Source of the DNA: SIG603 sp964370405
Lineage (GTDB): Bacteria; Bacillota; Clostridia; Oscillospirales; Acutalibacteraceae
Direction: 5' to 3'
DNA: 9,842 bases
Assembly: GCA_964370405.1 (NCBI GenBank)
Contig: CAYJJB010000069.1
Location: 1-9,842 of the forward strand
A program made the position numbers and the translations under genes. Positions 1 through 5,666 of this stretch are shown piece by piece. Every line of letters begins with the position of its first letter. The first letter of the stretch is position 1. The notes under the pieces are model-generated. The model had not been told where the DNA came from. It made no database searches and was given only the letters and a program-made list of their open reading frames with translations.

Positions 1-476
1 CCGCAGCTTGGAGCTGTTTCTACTTTTGAGGAACAGCCGCAGCTTGTTTGAGATTTCTCATAATTTCCATCATCATTTTTGCAAAAAATATTTGTTACTA
101 TTCCAGAAAAAATTCCAGAAATAAATGCTGAAATAGCTCTATATACTGCAAATAGAGGACCCATCAGTCCATATGTTGCAATAATACTGTCAACTCCTGT
201 TTGAGGAGTTGATGTTAAAAAGCTGACCACTGCGCCTTTTGATGCACCACTTTTGCCAAGATACATCGCCGTAGGGACTACTCCACAAGAGCATAAAGGC
301 AGCGGGACACCTAAAACAGATGCCTTAACCACAGACGATGTGCTTTTCTTTCCGATATGCTTTAGTATTGCATCTTTATTAACAAAGGCATGCAAAATTC
401 CTGTAAAAATTAAACCTATAGTGATATAAAACGACATATCAATAAATAAGTCCCATAGATTATTTAAAAACTCCAT
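1..476 (-). CDS. SO_0444/ArsP-like metal efflux permease (partial, C-terminus beyond left edge)
   Basis: This is an integral membrane permease of the DUF318/ArsP_1 type (YraQ and SO_0444-like), thought to export metal ions or metalloid compounds across the cytoplasmic membrane. About 158 N-terminal residues are visible and the rest lies left of the window. Seen in the sequence: a hydrophobic segment at residues 15-33, the family motif PLPLCSCGVVP at about 58-68, then a Ser/Thr-Pro-Gln segment (SFLTSTPQTGVDS, about 85-97) and another membrane stretch at about 103-130. A cysteine-rich hydrophilic linker with SCGCSS and a further SCG follows at about 144-158, which fits a metal-binding loop between the two permease halves. 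The ATG at 476 is chosen because GGAG lies 7 nt upstream; an in-frame ATG at 497 has no good ribosome site. It lies 50 nt behind the repressor gene and is almost certainly co-transcribed. The family is secure; the metal is inferred (zinc is favoured by the repressor). Confidence 0.88.
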   Translation of the reverse strand, partial: MEFLNNLWDLFIDMSFYITIGLIFTGILHAFVNKDAILKHIGKKSTSSVVKASVLGVPLPLCSCGVVPTAMYLGKSGASKGAVVSFLTSTPQTGVDSIIATYGLMGPLFAVYRAISAFISGIFSGIVTNIFCKNDDGNYEKSQTSCGCSSKVETAPSC

Positions 477-526
477 TATAACGCTCCATTCTGCCATAAT
501 TTTTCGGCATAAAATTTAATTATTTA

Positions 527-859
527 CTAGCCATGACTTATGTGACTTAAGCCAATGCTTAAAATATCACTTATATGCTCATCATCTAAGCTATAAAAAA
601 TATTATTTTTCTCTTTTCTGATTTTCACTACATTGTTTAGTTTTAAAAACTTTAATTGATTAGATATTCTGGGCTGTGAAACTCCTAAAAGTATCGTTAA
701 ATCTTTCACGCAAATCTCATTATGCAGCATAGCAAGTAAGATTTTTATACGTATCGGTTCGCTGAAAACTTTAAAGAAAAATGATAAATTTTCTGTTACT
801 TCATCATTTGAAATAACTTCTATCACTTTTTGCGGTGTTTTGCAACATAAATTACTCAT
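527..859 (-). CDS. ArsR/SmtB-family metal-sensing repressor
   Basis: A 110-residue winged-helix repressor that should bind operator DNA as a dimer and release it on binding metal. The helix-turn-helix covers about residues 51-74 (VKDLTILLGVSQPRISNQLK), followed by a wing near 78-90. The C-terminal helix has Asp93, His95, His106 and His109, exactly the D-x-H-x10-H-x2-H spacing of the alpha-5 zinc site in CzrA and SmtB. A second, alpha-3N-like site is suggested by Cys5 and Cys6 at the N-terminus with Cys50 and Asp53 in the EICVKDL motif, which resembles ELCVGDL of SmtB. The start is ATG 859, six nt after AGGAGGT; a GTG two codons upstream overlaps that ribosome site. It is the first gene of the operon with the permease and probably represses both. 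Zn (or Co/Ni) sensing is inferred from ligand spacing; a purely arsenic sensor is unlikely because the ELCVC pair is absent. Confidence 0.93.
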   Translation of the reverse strand: MSNLCCKTPQKVIEVISNDEVTENLSFFFKVFSEPIRIKILLAMLHNEICVKDLTILLGVSQPRISNQLKFLKLNNVVKIRKEKNNIFYSLDDEHISDILSIGLSHISHG

Positions 860-863
860 AGAC

Positions 864-870
864 ACCTCCT
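864..870 (-). promoter_or_regulatory. Ribosome binding site deciding the repressor start
   Basis: AGGAGGT on the minus strand, with a 4-nt gap to ATG 859. A longer reading from GTG 865 would put the initiation codon inside this site, so the shorter protein is preferred. Confidence 0.8.
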
Positions 871-874
871 AGCA

Positions 875-902
875 ATATAACTGTATAATGATATAGTTAT
901 AT
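875..902. promoter_or_regulatory. Candidate ArsR/SmtB operator palindrome
   Basis: Perfect 8-bp arms ATATAACT (875-882) and AGTTATAT (895-902) enclose 12 nt in which a further three bases on each side also pair (884-886 with 891-893). The length and symmetry resemble the 12-2-12 operators of SmtB/CzrA-type repressors. It abuts the -10 box of the repressor promoter and covers the likely transcription start, so binding would block the operon. That the neighbouring repressor binds it is inferred. Confidence 0.75.
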
Positions 903-929
903 CGTATACTAAATAAACTAAAATGTCAA
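901..929 (-). promoter_or_regulatory. Promoter of the repressor-permease operon
   Basis: On the minus strand a perfect -35 TTGACA (929-924) is followed, 17 nt later, by a weaker -10 TACGAT (906-901). The palindromic operator begins inside the end of the -10 box, the usual placement for metal-relieved repression. Confidence 0.72.
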
Positions 930-933
930 GTTA

Positions 934-962
934 TTGCAAGTATATTTTTTCTATGTTATAAT
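934..962 (+). promoter_or_regulatory. Promoter of the nicotinamidase-like gene
   Basis: TTGCAA (934-939), a 17-nt spacer and a perfect TATAAT (957-962), 28 nt before the ATG. It is back-to-back with the repressor promoter; the two -35 boxes are separated by only 4 nt. The repressor palindrome lies upstream of it, so repression of this gene by the metal sensor is not required by the layout. Confidence 0.78.
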
Positions 963-989
963 TTTTAATAAAAGCGGAGGTTTAAGCTT

Positions 990-1514
990 ATGAAAAAAAT
1001 TCTTATTGTAATTGATATGCAAGTTGATTTTATCGACGGCAGTTTAGGAACTGAAGCTGCTGTAAAAATATTACCTAATGTCGCAAATAAAATTGAAAAT
1101 TTTGATGGTACTATAGTTTTTACAAGGGACACACATTTTGATGATTACTTAGACACTTTAGAGGGAAAAAATTTACCTGTACCCCACTGTATAAAAGGCA
1201 GTAAAGGGCATGAAATTCATCCAAAGCTTAAACGTTTAGTCGGAAATTACGTACACGACAAAACAAGTTTTGGTGCAAAAGATTTGCCAGATTTAATTCA
1301 TGAAATATGCATGGATGATACAGATATCGAAATTTCCTTAATTGGTGTTTGTACAGATATTTGTGTTATAAGCAATGCTATGATTTTGAAAGCTTTTTTT
1401 CCACAGGCGAAAATTTGTGTTTATGCCGACTGCTGTGCCGGTGTAACAGAAAAAGGTCATTTAAACGCACTTGAAGCCATGAAAATTTGTCAAATTGAAA
1501 TAAAAAACAATTAA
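990..1514 (+). CDS. Isochorismatase-family cysteine hydrolase, nicotinamidase-like
   Basis: A 174-residue cytoplasmic hydrolase of the isochorismatase-like superfamily. The family's Asp-Lys-Cys triad is visible as Asp9 (IDMQVDF), Lys91 (HDKTSFG) and Cys125 in GVCTDICV, where the preceding residues form the usual cis-peptide region. Asp47, His49 (TRDTH) and His66 (PVPHC) fit the metal-binding residues of PncA-type nicotinamidases, and a short WPxHC-like motif appears as LPVPHC. The likely reaction is nicotinamide to nicotinate plus ammonia, feeding NAD salvage, but related enzymes act on other amides and the substrate is not proven. The start ATG has GGAGG 9 nt upstream. The gene is apparently monocistronic: it has its own promoter, and a weak AT-only hairpin plus a new promoter follow before the next gene. 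Confidence 0.85.
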   Translation: MKKILIVIDMQVDFIDGSLGTEAAVKILPNVANKIENFDGTIVFTRDTHFDDYLDTLEGKNLPVPHCIKGSKGHEIHPKLKRLVGNYVHDKTSFGAKDLPDLIHEICMDDTDIEISLIGVCTDICVISNAMILKAFFPQAKICVYADCCAGVTEKGHLNALEAMKICQIEIKNN

Positions 1515-1532
1515 AATAATTATTGTTTTTTT
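1502..1532 (+). terminator. Weak AT-rich hairpin, possible terminator
   Basis: AAAAAACAAT (1502-1511) and ATTGTTTTTT (1522-1531) form a 10-bp stem with a 10-nt loop and end in a T run. Only one G-C pair is present and the stop codon lies in the loop, so termination would be inefficient. The right arm also overlaps the -35 box of the next promoter. Confidence 0.35.
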
Positions 1533-1551
1533 ACATTTTGAGTGTTATAAT
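1523..1551 (+). promoter_or_regulatory. Promoter of the EAL-esterase operon
   Basis: TTGTTT (1523-1528), a 17-nt spacer and TATAAT (1546-1551), preceded by TGT, giving an extended -10 element. It sits 56 nt before the EAL gene and should drive it together with the downstream esterase. Confidence 0.68.
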
Positions 1552-1607
1552 ATTAAATATGAATGTCATTGTAATTTGCTATATAAATTTGAAAGGATAT
1601 TTGTGAA

Positions 1608-2852
1608 ATGGACGGAGATAATATTTTGCAAACCACTGATTTAGACATAAGATTTGCTCTACCAAGCTATGCACAGTACTTAAAAGATTTAAAAGAGAAA
1701 AAATTCACTAAAATGTGTATGACACAAATTGTAAATGCGGATGTAATGATTGCAACTTTTGGTGAAGAAAAATACTATCAAAGTTGCACAGAGATTTTAG
1801 AGCTTGGAAACAGTGCTTATAAAATGATGGGACTTGATAAAATTTTTCATGTATATATTTACACATACAAATCTTTTATCATTGCAGCTAATGACGATAT
1901 GAGTGATGAAGTTTTTCTAAATATCATGAAAACAAATTACGAGCAGTATGAGCTTTCAACTTCGACGCAAACAGGTCAGGGTGGTATATCACGTTTTGTA
2001 TTAGTATTTGGTGACGATTTGATAAACCATGCCGTAAGTACTCATTATGTTAATAGAAACTTACAAAGCAACTTTATTATATCTTCAAACGAGAGGGAGC
2101 TTCTTTTAGAAAAAAACAAAAAAGAAGTGGGCGTGTTTGAACTTTTGAGTTATGCAATTAACACCAATAATGTTATACCATATTATCAGGGCATCTATAA
2201 TAACAACTTGAACAGCATAACAAAATTTGAAGCATTAATGAGAATACGTGATAAGGACGGAAAAATTTATCCACCTGGCCTTTTCCTTGATGCTGCAAAA
2301 AAATTAAAGCTTTATCTACCTATAAGTAAAATGCTTATAGACAAAGCTTTGACTGATTTTGAGAATAAGAATCACAAGCTAGGTCTTAACGTGTCACTTT
2401 TAGATATTCAGTCCGACGATTTTAAACTGTGGTTTTATGACAGGCTAAAAAAATTCCCCGAACCATCAAGGTTAGTTATAGAGTTTTTAGAAACCGAAAA
2501 TTATGGTGCAAATACAGAGCTCATTAGCTTTTTAAATGAAGTTAAGCGAATTGGCTGCAAGGTAGCAATTGACGACTTTGGTGCAGGTTTTGCAACCTAC
2601 ACTGCAATAATTGCTTGCAAACCTGATATTATTAAAATTGACGGAAGCATTATAAAAGAACTAGCAACAACCCAAGAAAGCAAGTTGATTTTAAATTCAA
2701 TTTGCTATATGGCAAAACTTATTGGTGCTGAAATTACAGCAGAATTTGTTGAAAATGAAGAAATTCAAAATGTAATTAAAGAGCACGATATAAATTTTTC
2801 TCAAGGATATTATTTTGCAAAACCTGAATCTTTTGAAAATTTGGGTATTTAA
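1608..2852 (+). CDS. EAL-domain c-di-GMP phosphodiesterase with degenerate GGDEF-like domain
   Basis: A 414-residue soluble protein expected to hydrolyse cyclic di-GMP to linear pGpG. The C-terminal EAL domain (about 172-412) keeps every catalytic or metal residue I can locate: Glu208 (FEALMRI), Asn261 (NVS), Glu292 (IEFLE), Asp322-Asp323 (DDFGAG), Lys343 (IKID), Glu379 (AEFVE) and Gln399 (QGYYFAKP), so it should be active. The N-terminal part (about 40-165) looks like a GGDEF fold whose signature is lost: VYIYTYKSFIIAA at 82-94 sits where vYRxGGDEFxxLL would be, so no cyclase activity is expected. There is no signal peptide, transmembrane segment or recognisable PAS/GAF sensor. The start ATG follows AAAGGA by 10 nt. 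The esterase gene begins 26 nt after its stop, suggesting joint transcription. The GGDEF homology is inferred from alignment by eye. Confidence 0.88.
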   Translation: MDGDNILQTTDLDIRFALPSYAQYLKDLKEKKFTKMCMTQIVNADVMIATFGEEKYYQSCTEILELGNSAYKMMGLDKIFHVYIYTYKSFIIAANDDMSDEVFLNIMKTNYEQYELSTSTQTGQGGISRFVLVFGDDLINHAVSTHYVNRNLQSNFIISSNERELLLEKNKKEVGVFELLSYAINTNNVIPYYQGIYNNNLNSITKFEALMRIRDKDGKIYPPGLFLDAAKKLKLYLPISKMLIDKALTDFENKNHKLGLNVSLLDIQSDDFKLWFYDRLKKFPEPSRLVIEFLETENYGANTELISFLNEVKRIGCKVAIDDFGAGFATYTAIIACKPDIIKIDGSIIKELATTQESKLILNSICYMAKLIGAEITAEFVENEEIQNVIKEHDINFSQGYYFAKPESFENLGI

Positions 2853-2878
2853 TTTTTTTGTAAAGAAGGATTTAATTT

Positions 2879-3688
2879 ATGGCTAATTTAAAAGTAGATT
2901 TATATTCAAAAATGCTAAACCAAACTGTTTCGGTAGAGATTTACCTGCCTTATGATGAAAATGAAGATAAAGAAGCTGATGGTGTTATTTATTTACTTCA
3001 TGGAATGCTTGGCAGTAGCAATTCTTGGTTTACACTTACTCCAGCATCACGATATGCAAAAGACAATAATTTAATTTTAATTGCACCTCAAGCTCATAAT
3101 AGTTTTTACGCTGATGATTTAGCTGGTGAAAAATATTTTACTTATATGACGCAAGAGCTTCCCTCACTTTTGAAAACTATGTTTAATATTCCGTGTGAAA
3201 GAGAAAAAACTTTTGTCGCAGGACTTTCAATGGGCGGCTATGGCGCAATGCTACTAGGTCTTTCACGACCTGATTTATATGCTGCTTGTGCAACTTTTAG
3301 TGGCGCCGTGCAATTTGGACGTGGAGAAGTTGATAAAACTTCAGAATTTGCTACACGATATGTCGCACCTATTTTTGGAAGTGATTTTGAAAAGAGAGCA
3401 GAACTTGATTTATATCAGCTTGCAAAAAATGTGTCCGAACTTGAAGAAACACAAAAACCAAGAGTGCTTTGCACTTGCGGTTTAGAGGATTATTTATATG
3501 AGGGCAATATAGAGTTTAAAGATTACATGAAAACCTTAGATATTGACTTTTCATACATGGAGTGGCCAGGTTTTCATGAATGGAACTTTTGGGACAGAAG
3601 CATTGTTTATGCAATAGATTTCTTCCTAAATAACGGATACGCAAAAAAATGTCATGACTTTTGGAAAACCGAACCAACTGTGAACTAA
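2879..3688 (+). CDS. Alpha/beta-hydrolase esterase (EstA / esterase D-like)
   Basis: A 269-residue serine esterase of the putative-esterase (esterase D / S-formylglutathione hydrolase / lactococcal tributyrin esterase EstA) group. The triad is visible as Ser117 in GLSMGGYGA, Asp204 in CGLEDYLY and His233 in PGFHEWNFW; the HGMLGS stretch at 41-46 supplies the oxyanion hole. No signal peptide is seen, so it should act in the cytoplasm on short-chain acyl esters, perhaps removing acetyl groups from imported sugars. A formylglutathione role is less likely, since this lineage usually lacks glutathione and no formaldehyde dehydrogenase lies nearby. AGAAGGA stands 8 nt before the ATG, and the gene appears to be second in the EAL operon, ending at a strong terminator. 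The substrate is unknown. Confidence 0.85.
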   Translation: MANLKVDLYSKMLNQTVSVEIYLPYDENEDKEADGVIYLLHGMLGSSNSWFTLTPASRYAKDNNLILIAPQAHNSFYADDLAGEKYFTYMTQELPSLLKTMFNIPCEREKTFVAGLSMGGYGAMLLGLSRPDLYAACATFSGAVQFGRGEVDKTSEFATRYVAPIFGSDFEKRAELDLYQLAKNVSELEETQKPRVLCTCGLEDYLYEGNIEFKDYMKTLDIDFSYMEWPGFHEWNFWDRSIVYAIDFFLNNGYAKKCHDFWKTEPTVN

Positions 3689-3705
3689 ATTTAATAATTA
3701 TAATA

Positions 3706-3751
3706 AAAGGGGCTGTCGCAAATGTTTTTTTCCATTTGCGACAGCCCCTTT
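3706..3751. terminator. Strong bidirectional hairpin terminator
   Basis: A perfect 19-bp stem (3706-3724 with 3733-3751) containing GGGGCTGTCGCAAATG encloses an 8-nt loop. Plus-strand transcripts end in TTTATTCTTTATT and minus-strand transcripts in TTTTATTA, so it serves both the esterase gene and the convergent isomerase gene, which end on either side of it. Confidence 0.93.
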
Positions 3752-3759
3752 ATTCTTTA

Positions 3760-4512
3760 TTATCCAAAAAGTCTTTTGGCTTCTTTTAAGCTCTCTATCG
3801 GGTCTAAAGTTGGCTTATATTCTAAGCCACAGGCACCCTTATACTCTGTTTTATCAATTGTATCGAATATAAATTTATAATTGTTTTCACCAAACTGCAA
3901 ATCAATTCTGCCTGGATGACCTGCGCCGTGTAGGTGAGGTATGCAGTCAAGATTATTTGTGATATTTGGTAAAATATTACCCTCCATTACTTGTTGGTGG
4001 TAAATGTCATAAATAATTTTTGCATAAGGATGGTTTACTTCTCTAATAATTTCAAATCCTTCTACCGCTGACCACAAATAATAACCAGGATGATTTACAT
4101 AGGTATTTAACGGCTCAAGCATTATTGTAACCTTATATTTATCAAGTATAGGTTTAGCCTCGTTTAAACAGTCAACTATCGACTTGTGCTGTTCTTCTCT
4201 TGGGGCGCCTGTATCAGGTCCTACTTGAGTGATAAGCTTTTTTACTCCAAGTTCATTTGCAGCAATACAGCTCTTCTCTAAGCCCTCAAGCCAAAGCGCA
4301 CGGTATTTGGGATCTGTCATTCTAAATTCTGTAGTGCACATGCTCAACAGCTCTACACCAGTTTCTTTAAGTGCTTTTTTTACAGCATCAAAATCCAAAT
4401 CTTGCCAATTATAAGTTTCTATAGCATCATATCCCAGTTCGTGAACTGTATATATAGCTTCCACAAAATCTGTATCTTTAAAAAAGCAAGGAATTGGTAC
4501 ACATAATCTCAT
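3760..4512 (-). CDS. Sugar-phosphate isomerase/epimerase-type TIM barrel (hydroxypyruvate isomerase-like)
   Basis: A 250-residue xylose-isomerase-like TIM barrel (AP_endonuc_2 fold) resembling hydroxypyruvate isomerases and keto-sugar epimerases. The divalent metal ligands expected of the fold are visible as Glu133 (MLEPLN), Asp169 (YDIYHQQ), His195 (HLHGAGHPGR) and Glu231 (CGLEYKP). His172, Arg202 and the HPGYYL segment near 141-146 also match the Hyi group, as does the total length. Isomerisation of hydroxypyruvate or an epimerisation is possible. Members paired with Gfo/Idh/MocA dehydrogenases, as here, can instead act on 3-keto sugars or 3-keto-glycosides. The ATG has GAAAGGGTG upstream at normal spacing and begins 20 nt after the oxidoreductase stop, so the two form an operon ending at the 3706-3751 hairpin. 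The fold is certain; the substrate is not. Confidence 0.87.
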   Translation of the reverse strand: MRLCVPIPCFFKDTDFVEAIYTVHELGYDAIETYNWQDLDFDAVKKALKETGVELLSMCTTEFRMTDPKYRALWLEGLEKSCIAANELGVKKLITQVGPDTGAPREEQHKSIVDCLNEAKPILDKYKVTIMLEPLNTYVNHPGYYLWSAVEGFEIIREVNHPYAKIIYDIYHQQVMEGNILPNITNNLDCIPHLHGAGHPGRIDLQFGENNYKFIFDTIDKTEYKGACGLEYKPTLDPIESLKEAKRLFG

Positions 4513-4532
4513 ACTATTTCACCCTTTCAAAA

Positions 4533-5531
4533 TCAAAAGTAAATTACCTTACCTGTTTCCATAGATTCATTTGCTGCAAGGCCCAATTTTAGTGTCTTCA
4601 TAGCATCTTCATATGGTGAACGAACGGCTGTTGGATCCCCAACACGTACAGCGTCAATAAATGCTCTGTCTAAAAGATAAGTTTGATTTACAGCTCTATC
4701 TATATCAAGTGTTTGACCTTTTGTTTTTATAATGATATTGTTTCTTAGCCTGTAATCTATAACAGCATCTTTTAATGTTACCACTAAACCATTGTTTTGA
4801 AGTCTTTCTGTCATATAACAACCACTTACTAGCGTTGCAGTTACATTATTATTAAATCTAATAACTGCAGTTGAATGGTCATCTGTATCATACTCTTCAC
4901 TTGCATCAACACCTGCTTTTACCATGCCCACACTGCATGTAGCATATACTGATAATGGCTCGCCAAAAAGATATCTTAAGCCATCAAGAAGGTGAATGTT
5001 TTGCTCTACAAGTTGTGCGCCACAAGTGGACTTCTTTTGCCACCACCAAACTCCAGGTATGCCGCCTACCCAAGAGCCATATACCAAACCACCAGCTTTA
5101 TGTTTTGGAAGTTCATCTTTCAAAATATCGATAAGATCTAAGTATCTGTCCTGAAAACCTACCGCCGTTACTAGATTTTTCTCTTTTACTAATTTTACAA
5201 TTTCCTCACCTTGAGCGATGTCTAAGGTCATTGGTTTTTCAACCATAAAAGCAATGCCTTTTTCAATAAGTTTTTTCTCTGTATCAAGATGAGCTGTAGG
5301 CTCTATTGAAATAAAAACCGCATCAACAGTGTCTTTTGAAATATTTTCATACATATCTACATTGTTTACATAGACATTAGGGCAGTTAAATCTTTTTGCC
5401 GCAGCAAGTCTTCTCTCTTCCACAGGATCTGCTACTGCTACAACTTCGATATCGTCCATCATCTCTAAAGCTTCCATATGAGCACCCGCACGGCCACCGC
5501 ATCCAAGTAGAGCAACTTTAATTTTAGACAT
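4533..5531 (-). CDS. Gfo/Idh/MocA-family NAD(P)-dependent oxidoreductase
   Basis: A 332-residue dehydrogenase expected to oxidise or reduce a sugar, polyol or glycoside hydroxyl using NAD(P). The N-terminal Rossmann domain (1-120) shows GCGGRAGAH at 10-18 and Asp35 after beta-2 (VAVADP), favouring NAD. EKP at 98-100 supplies the catalytic Lys99. The C-terminal substrate domain carries CGAQLVEQNIHLLD at 170-183, in the position of the usual GGxxxDxGxHxxD motif, with His180 as the likely catalytic base. A tryptophan cluster (162-164) precedes it. Start chosen at ATG 5531, 8 nt after GGAGG; a TTG five codons upstream would lie over that site. First gene of an operon with the TIM-barrel gene, divergent from the AraC regulator and probably controlled by it. 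The exact substrate cannot be read from the sequence. Confidence 0.9.
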   Translation of the reverse strand: MSKIKVALLGCGGRAGAHMEALEMMDDIEVVAVADPVEERRLAAAKRFNCPNVYVNNVDMYENISKDTVDAVFISIEPTAHLDTEKKLIEKGIAFMVEKPMTLDIAQGEEIVKLVKEKNLVTAVGFQDRYLDLIDILKDELPKHKAGGLVYGSWVGGIPGVWWWQKKSTCGAQLVEQNIHLLDGLRYLFGEPLSVYATCSVGMVKAGVDASEEYDTDDHSTAVIRFNNNVTATLVSGCYMTERLQNNGLVVTLKDAVIDYRLRNNIIIKTKGQTLDIDRAVNQTYLLDRAFIDAVRVGDPTAVRSPYEDAMKTLKLGLAANESMETGKVIYF

Positions 5532-5539
5532 AGTAATTT

Positions 5540-5544
5540 CCTCC
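5540..5544 (-). promoter_or_regulatory. Ribosome binding site deciding the oxidoreductase start
   Basis: GGAGG on the minus strand, 8 nt before ATG 5531. The alternative TTG at 5546 overlaps it and adds only MEEIT, which reads like translated ribosome-site sequence. Confidence 0.82.
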
Positions 5545-5574
5545 AAGTTTTTAATAAATTATTATTTAATTTTA

Positions 5575-5603
5575 TTGACATTAGTCAAAATTATTAATAT
5601 AAT
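5575..5603 (+). promoter_or_regulatory. Consensus promoter of the AraC-family regulator gene
   Basis: Perfect -35 TTGACA (5575-5580), a 17-nt spacer and perfect TATAAT (5598-5603), 63 nt before the ATG. Its -10 box overlaps by 2 bp the -10 box of the opposing promoter. Confidence 0.8.
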
Positions 5604-5630
5604 TATATTGATATGACAGTGAATAGTCAA
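5582..5630. promoter_or_regulatory. Paired TAGTCAA direct repeats, candidate AraC operator
   Basis: TAGTCAA occurs at 5582-5588 and again at 5624-5630, 42 bp apart (about four helical turns, hence the same DNA face). The first copy is also half of TTGACATTAGTCAA, a 5-bp inverted repeat with a 4-nt centre (5575-5588). The second overlaps the minus-strand -35 box. The placement is suited to the divergently encoded AraC protein, but binding is inferred. Confidence 0.45.
5602..5630 (-). promoter_or_regulatory. Promoter of the oxidoreductase-isomerase operon
   Basis: On the minus strand TTGACT (5630-5625), a 17-nt spacer and perfect TATAAT (5607-5602). It faces the AraC-gene promoter head-on, so the two cannot be occupied by polymerase at once. 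Confidence 0.75.
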
Positions 5631-5666
5631 TCACAAATTATTGATAAACTATAAGGATATTGCATT

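Noticed and set aside
477..497. In-frame ATG at 497 for the permease
   Set aside because: It has no good ribosome site, whereas ATG 476 has GGAG at 7 nt.
492..509. Small TGCC/GGCA hairpin between repressor and permease genes
   Set aside because: Only 4 bp with a 10-nt loop and no T run; too weak to call a terminator or attenuator.
860..865. GTG start for the repressor two codons upstream of the chosen ATG
   Set aside because: The GTG overlaps the AGGAGGT ribosome site, so it cannot be served by it.
3279..3485. A 68-codon open frame on the plus strand
   Set aside because: Out-of-frame overlap inside the esterase gene with no ribosome site.
4229..4414. A 61-codon open frame on the plus strand
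   Set aside because: Antisense to the TIM-barrel gene; composition reflects the opposite frame.
5580..5666. Possible riboswitch or leader in front of the AraC gene
   Set aside because: The region is AT-rich and fully used by the two promoters and repeats; no stable multi-stem structure or known aptamer motif was seen.
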